The position numbers and the translations under genes were made by a program. Below are positions 1 to 4,713 of a stretch of DNA of 5,058 nucleotides, piece by piece. How positions within the stretch are numbered: the first letter of the stretch is position 1; the number at the start of each line of letters is the position of its first letter. Source of the stretch: an uncultured Pseudanabaenaceae cyanobacterium (GTDB lineage: Bacteria > Cyanobacteriota > Cyanobacteriia > PCC-9006 > JAAUQQ01); the NCBI GenBank assembly GCA_938015405.1, contig CALLPZ010000461.1, positions 1 to 5,058 on the forward strand, in the 5' to 3' direction. The notes beneath the pieces were generated by a model that was not told where the DNA came from, did no database searches, and was given only the letters and a program-made list of their open reading frames with translations.

Positions 1-1241
1 CCCGATAATTCCTCCGGTTCTGCACCAACAAGCCGGGTTGGTTGACCCCGCATCCAGCGAGAAAAGCGGGGCGATTGCTCCACTCGACCTAATAAAAATG
101 GCGTCAACCGCAAGGTCAGAGGCGTCAGCATCAACGTCGCCGCCGCCGTACCCACCGAAAGACCGTAGAGACGGTCGGAAAACAAGCCCGAGGTTTGAGC
201 AACCCCAGCCAAAACAAAGGAAAATTCTCCAATTTGATTAATGCCCGTCCCCACCGTTAGCGCCGTCTTAAAGGGATAGCCAAAGCCTCGGACAATGCCT
301 GTCACCAGCACTGCTTTGCCCACCATGGCAATGATGACCAGTCCTGCCAGCACCGAAGCATTTTCCAGCAAAAAGCCAGGGTCAATCAGCAAGCCAATGG
401 AGGCAAAGAACAAGGTTGCGAACACATCCCGCATCGGTAAAACGCGATCCAGGGCATGATCGGCATATTCCACATTGGACACCATCAGCCCCGCCACAAA
501 TGCACCCATTTCAATGCCCAATCCCAGGACTGAAGTCAGCAATGCAATGCCTAAACAAAGACTCAGCACCGTCAACAAAAACAGCTCCTGGGAGCCCTGG
601 CGCACGACTAATCTCAGGAAAGAGGGAATGAGCCACTTTCCGGTGGCGATCGCGCCGCCCAGAAAAATCACCAACTTCAGTAATGCCGCCCCCACCGCCG
701 CCGCCATTCCCTCCGGCTCAGCCAGGGCAGGCAACACCGCCAGCATCACGCCCAGGCCCAAATCCTGGACAATCAGCATCGCCAGCATGATCCTGCCGTG
801 GGCCGTCTTCACCTCATTGCGCTCAATTAGGCTCTTGAGCACCACCGCCGTGGACGACAGCGCCAACACCGATCCGAGAAATGCTGCCTGGGGTAATGAA
901 TCCACCCAGCCCGTGGCATAGGCCAGTCCGCCCCCCAGCAATATCGTCAGCAGAATTTGCAACGTGCCACCGCCCAGGGCGATCGCCTTAACCTTGAGCA
1001 AGTCCTTGAGCGAAAACTCCACCCCCAGGGCAAACAGCAGCAGCGCCACACCAATTTCTGCCAGGACCTTGATATCCCCTTCCAGGGCAATCAGCCCTAG
1101 CCCCGCAGGCCCCACCGCAATACCACCCGCCAAATACCCCAACAGCACAGGCTGCTTAAAGCGGCTGGCAATGTAACCGCCCACTGTGGCAGCCCCCATC
1201 ACGGTGACCATTTCGACAATAAGATTGAGATCACCGGCCAT
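1..1241 (-). CDS. CPA2-family (KefB-like) cation:proton antiporter, 3' end outside window
   Basis: This is an integral inner-membrane monovalent cation/H+ antiporter, probably exchanging K+ or Na+ for H+. The frame is open from ATG at 1241 to the left edge, giving 413 codons without a stop. An in-frame TAG at 1257-1259 makes this ATG the first possible start; no clear Shine-Dalgarno precedes it. Visible family signatures are PVLLGYLAGGIAVGP (residues 31-45), LSSTAVV (129-134 region), the ion-site pair Gln159-Asp160 in IVQDLGLG, GAFVAGLMVS (246-255), FFASIGLLID (278-287) and NQIGEFSFVL (335-344). The protein is hydrophobic throughout, consistent with about 12 membrane segments. A QD pair, rather than the ND or DD pair of Na+/H+ exchangers, is what KefC-like K+ transporters have, so K+ is the favoured but unproven ion. 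After residue ~385 the chain turns polar, as expected before a cytoplasmic TrkA-N or similar regulatory domain, but that part is not in the window. It is divergent from the 1435-1971 gene. Confidence 0.93.
   Translation of the reverse strand, partial: MAGDLNLIVEMVTVMGAATVGGYIASRFKQPVLLGYLAGGIAVGPAGLGLIALEGDIKVLAEIGVALLLFALGVEFSLKDLLKVKAIALGGGTLQILLTILLGGGLAYATGWVDSLPQAAFLGSVLALSSTAVVLKSLIERNEVKTAHGRIMLAMLIVQDLGLGVMLAVLPALAEPEGMAAAVGAALLKLVIFLGGAIATGKWLIPSFLRLVVRQGSQELFLLTVLSLCLGIALLTSVLGLGIEMGAFVAGLMVSNVEYADHALDRVLPMRDVFATLFFASIGLLIDPGFLLENASVLAGLVIIAMVGKAVLVTGIVRGFGYPFKTALTVGTGINQIGEFSFVLAGVAQTSGLFSDRLYGLSVGTAAATLMLTPLTLRLTPFLLGRVEQSPRFSRWMRGQPTRLVGAEPEELS
646..653. repeat. HIP1 palindrome GCGATCGC (first of five copies)
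   Basis: Perfect copies occur at 646-653, 979-986, 1492-1499, 3094-3101 and 3978-3985, all inside coding sequence. HIP1 is the over-represented octamer of many cyanobacterial genomes. Its density here is the strongest compositional clue to the host lineage. Confidence 0.9.
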
Positions 1242-1282
1242 GGAGCAATTAATTACCTAAATCAAGATGAGGGTGCTGGATG

Positions 1283-1307
1283 ATTCTAACGACTCATGCC
1301 GCATGAG
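1283..1307 (-). promoter_or_regulatory. Possible antiporter promoter -10 with adjacent 15-bp palindrome
   Basis: On the minus strand, TAGAAT (1288-1283) matches five of six positions of a sigma-70 -10 box and would start transcription about 35 nt before the antiporter ATG. Immediately upstream lies the perfect palindrome CTCATGC-C-GCATGAG (arms 1293-1299 and 1301-1307), placed in what would be the -35/-10 spacer. No good -35 hexamer is present at the usual distance. A weak -35 with a palindrome in the spacer is compatible with control by a dimeric regulator. The -10 assignment and the regulatory role are inference; the palindrome is read directly from the sequence. Confidence 0.35.
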
Positions 1308-1383
1308 GCTGTATTGCTTCCCCATAGAGAGAATTAAAGTCGCAAAAGTTTGCTTCCGCCCCTGCATTTCCATCGAAATCCGA

Positions 1384-1410
1384 TTGTCAAAAGCTGAAGT
1401 TACCTACAAC
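1384..1410 (+). promoter_or_regulatory. Weak promoter candidate for the 1435-1971 gene
   Basis: TTGTCA at 1384-1389 (five of six -35 positions) is followed after 15 bp by TACAAC at 1405-1410 (four of six -10 positions). It would give a leader of about 18 nt before ATG 1435. The spacer is shorter than the usual 17 bp, so this is only a candidate. If right, it also excludes the upstream ATG at 1267 as the start of the gene. Confidence 0.25.
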
Positions 1411-1434
1411 GCAACAGTGGATTTAACACCGGCC

Positions 1435-1971
1435 ATGGCCAAAATCCTCCTCCGAGATTCATTTACGATTCACAGCGACCTAAGTGCGGAAGCGATCGCG
1501 ATTCGTCTCAGCCTCCACATTGCACCCACTCCATTGATTAGCTGGCGCTGGCCCTGGGAAAAGCCACCCAGACCTTACGTCGGGGAAGTCACCCCCAGCA
1601 GCTTTAGCGCAACACGCATCATTGATCATAAAAATTCTTTTCTACCTAGGATTAAGGGCAACTTAGAATCCCTAGGCAACGGTACGGCGATTCACGTCAA
1701 GATGGCTCCCAATCCATGGGTTCTGGGATTTAGCAGCTTTTCTGTGCTGTTCGCCTATGGAATGACCCTACCACTCTATCTTTCTGCCAGAACTTCTATT
1801 CTGACCCTTATTTTCCTTAGCTTACCCATCGTTTTTGGCTTAGTCGCTTGGCTTGCTTTTTGGACGGAAGTAAGGCGAAGCCGCAAGGATTTAATTGAGT
1901 TTACGGGGGGTCGATTACAACAATCCCAAAGTATGGATTCATTAGGATTTCAGATTGAGACAAAATCCTAA
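1435..1971 (+). CDS. Small conserved-looking membrane protein of unknown function, two TM helices
   Basis: This is a 178-residue protein of unknown function. Residues 1-93 are polar and include the block ATRIIDHKNSFLPRIKG (about 59-75), followed by a Gly-Asn-Gly turn and a beta-like stretch AIHVKM (85-90). Two hydrophobic helices follow at about 95-116 and 122-143, then a basic cytoplasmic-type segment EVRRSRKD (145-152) and a short polar tail. From memory, this pattern (soluble N-terminal half with an R-I-I-x-x-x-N-S-F-L-P core, then two helices) recurs in small hypothetical membrane proteins of cyanobacteria and other bacteria. I cannot give a family name. The frame is open from ATG 1267, but the extra 56 residues are Cys/Arg-rich and unlike the rest. 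The ATG at 1435 places the protein start just before the SFTIH strand, so it is preferred. No strong Shine-Dalgarno precedes either ATG. It is transcribed divergently from the antiporter. Confidence 0.72.
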   Translation: MAKILLRDSFTIHSDLSAEAIAIRLSLHIAPTPLISWRWPWEKPPRPYVGEVTPSSFSATRIIDHKNSFLPRIKGNLESLGNGTAIHVKMAPNPWVLGFSSFSVLFAYGMTLPLYLSARTSILTLIFLSLPIVFGLVAWLAFWTEVRRSRKDLIEFTGGRLQQSQSMDSLGFQIETKS

Positions 1972-2011
1972 CCCTTAATCTGCAGTTGAGCTATCAATTG
2001 GCGTCTTCGAT

Positions 2012-2042
2012 AAAAAAGCAGCCTTGCAATGCAAGGCTGCTT
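2012..2042 (-). terminator. Rho-independent terminator of the DAHP synthase gene
   Basis: A perfect 12-bp stem (2016-2027 AAGCAGCCTTGC with 2031-2042 GCAAGGCTGCTT) and a 3-nt loop are followed on the minus strand by a T run (2017-2012, six Ts). This is a textbook intrinsic terminator for leftward transcription, 110 nt past the DAHP synthase stop. On the plus strand only two Ts follow the stem, so it would end the convergent 1435-1971 transcript less efficiently, if at all. Confidence 0.9.
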
Positions 2043-2046
2043 CGAG

Positions 2047-2115
2047 ACAGGATGAGACGGACGGATCTCTAATGTCAGGGCCAAGAAGGGACTTCCAAGT
2101 ATTGGATCATCCTGT
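2047..2115 (-). other. Long-range inverted repeat in the DAHP synthase 3' UTR
   Basis: ACAGGATGA (2047-2055) and TCATCCTGT (2107-2115) are perfect 9-bp complements separated by 51 bases. They lie between the DAHP synthase stop codon and its terminator, so the leftward transcript could fold a second hairpin there. A small internal hairpin (GAAG-TCC-CTTC on the minus strand) lies inside the loop. The function is unknown; transcript stabilisation is one possibility. Confidence 0.4.
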
Positions 2116-2151
2116 TGCTCTGGAAGACAGAGGCGCTGCTGGTTGGTAAAG

Positions 2152-3216
2152 CTACTTCGTCACCAAACCACCAGCCTTCACTGCCCGAGCCAGCTCCCGC
2201 AGCATCGTCGTCGTATCATCAAACGCCACACAGGCATCTGTAATGCTCTGACCATAAGTCAGCTCAGACAAATCACTGGAAACCTTCTGATTGCCCTCCA
2301 CCAAGTGGCTTTCAATCATCACGCCCAAGATATTCTTAGACCCTTCTGCAACCTGCTCAGCCACTGCCTTCAGCGCATCAGCCTGCTTACGATAATCCTT
2401 ATTGGAGTTGCCGTGGCTACAATCAACCATGGCCCGACTATTGAGCTTCTTCTTTGTCAAAGCCGCCGCCGCGCTGTCCACACTGTCCTTCGAGAAGTTA
2501 GGACCTGAGCCACCGCCCCGCAGGACGAGATGTCCATCAGGGTTGCCCGTTGTTTGAACAATGCTGGCCAAGCCTTCTATATTAATCCCCAGGAAACGGT
2601 GGGGCTGAGCCGCAGATAGCATGGCATTGGCCGCCGCATCCAGGCTGCCATCGGTGCCATTCTTAAAACCAATGGGCATGGACAGACCCGATGCCATTTC
2701 CCGGTGGGTCTGGCTTTCCGTGGTACGCGCACCGATCGCCGTCCAGCTAATCAGATCCGCAATGTACTGAGGAATAATCGGATCCAGCAATTCCGTCGCC
2801 GAAGGCATACCAATTTTAGCCAGGTCCAACAGCAGCTCCCGCGCCAAGCGCAGGCCAGTGTTGATGTCGTAACTGTTATCCAAATGGGGGTCGTTGATCA
2901 GCCCCTTCCAGCCCACCGTAGTGCGAGGCTTCTCAAAGTAAACCCGCATGACGATTTCCAACTCATCCTTGAGCTCTTCACGCAGTGCCAACAGCTTGTT
3001 GCCATATTCATGGGCTGCTTTGACATCATGAATCGAGCAGGGACCAACAATAACAAGGAGACGATTGTCTTCGTGGCGAAGGATATTGCGGATGCGATCG
3101 CGGGTCTCGCCCACTAGCTTGGCAGCCTCATCGGTGAGGGGATACTCGCTGTGGATGCTCTCAGGGGTCATCAAGGAGCGGGTTTCCACAACGTGGAGAT
3201 CGGAGGTTCTGCGCAT
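2152..3216 (-). CDS. aroF: 3-deoxy-7-phosphoheptulonate (DAHP) synthase, class I-alpha
   Basis: This cytoplasmic TIM-barrel enzyme condenses phosphoenolpyruvate with erythrose 4-phosphate to DAHP, the first step of the shikimate pathway to aromatic amino acids, quinones and folate. It is complete at 354 residues (E. coli AroG is 350) and collinear with AroF/AroG. Matching blocks include LLVIVGPCSIHD (53-64), MRVYFEKPRTTVGWKGL (90-106), IGARTTESQ (161-169), FKNGTDG (184-190), DCSHGNSNKDY (265-275), ESHLVEGNQ (302-310) and SITDAC (324-329). Expected metal ligands are all present: Cys60, His268, Glu302 and Asp327. In the effector region, Gly210 in RFLGIN corresponds to the Gly of Tyr-inhibited enzymes (yeast Aro4, E. 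coli AroF) rather than the Ser of Phe-inhibited ones, which suggests tyrosine feedback. The ATG at 3216 follows an in-frame TAA 36 nt upstream and is the first possible ATG; Met16 is an alternative. No clear Shine-Dalgarno is seen. The gene is monocistronic, with its own terminator. The symbol reflects the AroF-like effector residue. Confidence 0.97.
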   Translation of the reverse strand: MRRTSDLHVVETRSLMTPESIHSEYPLTDEAAKLVGETRDRIRNILRHEDNRLLVIVGPCSIHDVKAAHEYGNKLLALREELKDELEIVMRVYFEKPRTTVGWKGLINDPHLDNSYDINTGLRLARELLLDLAKIGMPSATELLDPIIPQYIADLISWTAIGARTTESQTHREMASGLSMPIGFKNGTDGSLDAAANAMLSAAQPHRFLGINIEGLASIVQTTGNPDGHLVLRGGGSGPNFSKDSVDSAAAALTKKKLNSRAMVDCSHGNSNKDYRKQADALKAVAEQVAEGSKNILGVMIESHLVEGNQKVSSDLSELTYGQSITDACVAFDDTTTMLRELARAVKAGGLVTK

Positions 3217-3270
3217 GGCGAGGAAGGGGAGGTTGAACTCCTGAGTGTCTTATTCCGCCGAATGAACGGA

Positions 3271-3285
3271 TATCTCAGGGAGATA
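3271..3285. promoter_or_regulatory. 15-bp palindrome upstream of the DAHP synthase gene
   Basis: TATCTC-AGG-GAGATA is a perfect palindrome centred 62 bp before the DAHP synthase ATG. Allowing one bulged base (3286), the arms lengthen to nine pairs with GGA (3268-3270) and TCC (3287-3289). It could be an operator, or a hairpin in the leader if transcription starts near 3297. The structure is read directly; the role is inferred. Confidence 0.35.
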
Positions 3286-3303
3286 GTCCAAACTCAAACG
3301 GCT

Positions 3304-3309
3304 CTTATA
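3304..3309 (-). promoter_or_regulatory. Candidate -10 box for the DAHP synthase gene
   Basis: On the minus strand TATAAG (3309-3304) sits in a local AT-rich patch, about 88 nt before the ATG. It matches four or five positions of TATAAT. The best-placed -35 is only TTCCAT, a poor match, so this assignment is tentative. Confidence 0.3.
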
Positions 3310-3517
3310 CCTATATTGTCAGTCGATGGAAGATTCCGCAGGGGCAGCGTTGAAATATCTACAGGGATCACAAGATCATCTTTAAGGGGATGCAAGGATG
3401 ACCGCTCCCGATCCTCTCCAAAGCGCGACAGAGAATGAGTCTCTGGCCCATCCCAAGGCTCTGAAACATCTCGATACAAGTTCTAAGCATTCGTTCAACA
3501 GATCTACAGTCATTAAA
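3310..3517. other. Intergenic stretch without a supported gene
   Basis: Overlapping frames of 61-95 codons run through here on both strands, but none has a convincing ribosome-binding site, domain or motif. The two longest, 3398-3622 on plus and 3368-3634 on minus, contradict each other. I see no tRNA, no repeat array and no strong hairpin. Confidence 0.5.
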
Positions 3518-3539
3518 GGAAACAGCCATGACTGCTTCC
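3518..3539 (+). promoter_or_regulatory. Shine-Dalgarno/start-codon hairpin of the 38-aa ORF
   Basis: AAAGGA (3515-3520) lies 7 nt before ATG 3528, an ideal Shine-Dalgarno arrangement and the clearest one in the window. The same bases can fold: GGAAACAG (3518-3525) pairs with CTGCTTCC (3532-3539) with one mismatch. This places part of the Shine-Dalgarno in the stem and the AUG in the six-base loop. Such a fold could limit translation initiation, but this is inference. Confidence 0.4.
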
Positions 3540-3644
3540 AGAAATCTCCTCATCGCATTCGCCGCAACCTCTACAAGTGCAGCAGCAATCCTCTCTCCGA
3601 AAATCCCCAGCGGAAAGCATGACTCACTAACCACGCATTGTTGA
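3528..3644 (+). CDS. Candidate small protein, 38 aa, hydrophobic N-terminal half
   Basis: A short ORF starts at ATG 3528 and ends with TGA at 3642-3644. The product begins MTASRNLLIAFAATSTSAAA, continues with ILSPKIPSGKHDSLTTHC, and matches no family I recognise. Residues 7-22 are mostly Leu, Ile, Ala and Phe with small Ser/Thr residues, compatible with one membrane segment or a signal-peptide-like helix after a positively charged Arg5. The remainder is polar and ends in Cys. The main support is the well-spaced AAAGGA Shine-Dalgarno at 3515-3520, notable because the other genes here lack one. It is short enough to be missed by standard gene callers. No strong promoter is visible just upstream. 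It could still be chance: an open frame of 38 codons proves little by itself. Confidence 0.4.
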   Translation: MTASRNLLIAFAATSTSAAAILSPKIPSGKHDSLTTHC

Positions 3645-3667
3645 CTTCAAACCTCGCCCCGTACAAT
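3641..3667 (+). promoter_or_regulatory. Candidate promoter upstream of the FecR-domain gene
   Basis: TTGACT (3641-3646, five of six -35 positions) and TACAAT (3662-3667, five of six -10 positions) are separated by 15 bp, a short but tolerated spacing. Transcription would start near 3674, about 150 nt before the GTG at 3827. The -35 overlaps the stop codon of the 38-aa ORF. It is the best-matching promoter sequence in the intergenic region. Confidence 0.4.
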
Positions 3668-3754
3668 CAAGGAAAAAGCAACCTCGTCGGCAACGGGAAC
3701 AAGCAAGCATACCCTCAATGTCTATATAGGCAGAGAGATTGAAGCGTTCTGGCC

Positions 3755-3803
3755 CTAGGCAGAAGCAGGAAACTTCTGCTAGCTTTAAATAAAGTATTTT
3801 TTT
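3755..3803 (+). terminator. Hairpin and T-tract before the FecR-domain gene: possible terminator or attenuator
   Basis: GCAGAAG (3759-3765) and CTTCTGC (3773-3779) form a perfect 7-bp stem with loop CAGGAAA. With G3758 bulged, CTA (3755-3757) pairs with TAG (3780-3782) for ten pairs. The stem is followed by CTTTAAATAAAG and then seven Ts (3797-3803). The T run starts 14 nt after the stem, which is far for a classical terminator; the CTTTA/TAAAG repeat partly fills the gap. It could end a short RNA begun near 3674, act as an attenuator of the downstream gene, or be incidental structure next to an AT-rich promoter. Confidence 0.35.
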
Positions 3804-3826
3804 ATACCTTTAATATTTTTTCGAAT

Positions 3827-4648
3827 GTGCGTATCTTAAAATCCCTTCCTCTAGCTGTTCTTCTCTTAGCAATGCCCACCATTGCGGAGTCTCAGCTTGC
3901 GAATGGCTGGATGGAAATTCAACAAACCAGCGGCAAAGTCACCATCACTCAGAGTCCACCTCGCCCTGCCAAGGTCGGCGATCGCCTCAACAAGCCCGGT
4001 GACACCATCGAAACGGCTCGCAGCTCTATGGCCCTACTGCGTTTGGACAGCGGCATGGGCTCTATTCAAGTCGCAGAAAATACCAAACTCCGAATCCAGA
4101 AACTCAAGAAACTCTTGGATGGGTCTCGCATTACAACGCTGGCCATTGAGAAAGGTCAGGTGCGCACGAAAGTGCGTCGATTCACCAGTCCTCGGAGCAG
4201 CTTACAAATCGTGTCTCCAGCCGGCATTGCGGCTGTGCGAGGCACTGAATATGGCATCAGCGTCAGTGATGATGGCCGAATGGTAATTGCAACGGAATCT
4301 GGACTGGTAGCCGCCACTGCCCAAGGTGAAACCGTAGAGCTGTCCACCGGCTTTGGCTCTCGCATCCGAGAAGGAGAAAAGCCCTCTCCGCCCCAGAAAT
4401 TCGACAAGCTCTTGAAACTAGATGTCTATGACATCGAAATCAACGACAGCCAGCTCCATATCAATGGGACGATTCACCCGCTAAATACACTGGCCATCGC
4501 GGGCGTAGAAGTCCCCGTGGAAGATGATGGCAGCTTTGAAGCGCTCGTTGAGATCCCCAGCCTCAAAAGTCTCAGTCAAATTTCCATTGCCGTGCGAAAT
4601 CCCCTGGGAGAAGAAAAAGCCTATCCATTGCTAGCAGGATTGCGCTAA
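3827..4648 (+). CDS. Secreted FecR-domain protein with C-terminal Ig-like domain
   Basis: This 273-residue protein is predicted to be exported. Residues 1-20 form a Sec signal peptide: Arg2 and Lys5, a hydrophobic core LAVLLLAM, and likely cleavage after PTIA (Ala20). A FecR-type beta-rich domain follows at about residues 28-185. It includes the PAKVGDRLNKPGD entry block (47-59), AENTKLRIQKL (83-93) and the hallmark SPAGIAAVRGTEYGISV (130-146). Residues ~198-265 look like a small Ig-like or glucodextranase-B-like fold, with the pattern V-E-V-P-V-E-D-D-G-S-F and ISIAVRNPLG (252-261). In cyanobacteria such proteins usually have no FecI sigma factor or TonB receptor beside them. None is present here and there is no N-terminal cytoplasmic anti-sigma region, so an envelope or ligand-binding role is more likely than FecR-style signalling. 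The start is GTG at 3827, the only start that keeps the signal peptide; Met16 (3872) would lose it. No Shine-Dalgarno is visible, and an out-of-frame ATG at 3825 overlaps it. Confidence 0.88.
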   Translation: MRILKSLPLAVLLLAMPTIAESQLANGWMEIQQTSGKVTITQSPPRPAKVGDRLNKPGDTIETARSSMALLRLDSGMGSIQVAENTKLRIQKLKKLLDGSRITTLAIEKGQVRTKVRRFTSPRSSLQIVSPAGIAAVRGTEYGISVSDDGRMVIATESGLVAATAQGETVELSTGFGSRIREGEKPSPPQKFDKLLKLDVYDIEINDSQLHINGTIHPLNTLAIAGVEVPVEDDGSFEALVEIPSLKSLSQISIAVRNPLGEEKAYPLLAGLR

Positions 4649-4657
4649 GTCCCATAT

Positions 4658-4699
4658 GGAGCGATCGTCCCCAGGCATCACCTCAGTCTTGGTCGCTCC
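4658..4699. other. Hairpin between convergent FecR-domain and ArsR-family genes
   Basis: GGAGCGATC (4658-4666) pairs with GGTCGCTCC (4691-4699) over nine positions with one G-T wobble, around a 24-base loop. It lies between two converging stop codons, where a shared terminator is expected. Neither strand has a T run after the stem, so it is at best a weak bidirectional transcription barrier. The left arm carries GCGATCG, one base short of HIP1. Confidence 0.35.
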
Positions 4700-4713
4700 G
4701 GCTTAGTCCAAAC

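Noticed and set aside
38..1176. Plus-strand open frames inside the antiporter gene
   Set aside because: They are antisense shadows of a clear membrane transporter on the minus strand, with Pro/Ser/Ala-rich low-information translations.
1342..1353. Short inverted repeat GCAAA-AG-TTTGC in the divergent region
   Set aside because: Arms of five bases are common by chance, and it has no clear relation to promoter elements.
1267..1434. N-terminal extension of the small membrane protein from ATG 1267
   Set aside because: The 56 added residues are Cys/Arg-rich without domain character, no Shine-Dalgarno precedes ATG 1267, and the extension crosses the palindrome and promoter-like elements. ATG 1435 fits the protein's core better.
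2143..3117. Plus-strand open frames opposite the DAHP synthase gene
   Set aside because: The minus-strand frame is a full-length, motif-complete enzyme; these have no recognisable motif.
3398..3622. 74-codon plus-strand frame
   Set aside because: Its translation is polar and motif-free, there is no ribosome-binding site, and it overlaps the 38-aa ORF in another frame.
3368..3634. 88-codon minus-strand frame starting with GTG
   Set aside because: It has no Shine-Dalgarno and no motif, and it overlaps competing frames and the better-supported 38-aa ORF on the other strand.
3645..3826. Possible tRNA, CRISPR or known riboswitch before the FecR-domain gene
   Set aside because: I found no cloverleaf, no T-loop consensus, no repeated units and no recognisable riboswitch core.
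3827..4648. FecR-type anti-sigma regulator of iron transport
   Set aside because: The protein starts with a signal peptide rather than a cytoplasmic anti-sigma domain, and neither a FecI-type sigma factor nor a TonB-dependent receptor is nearby.
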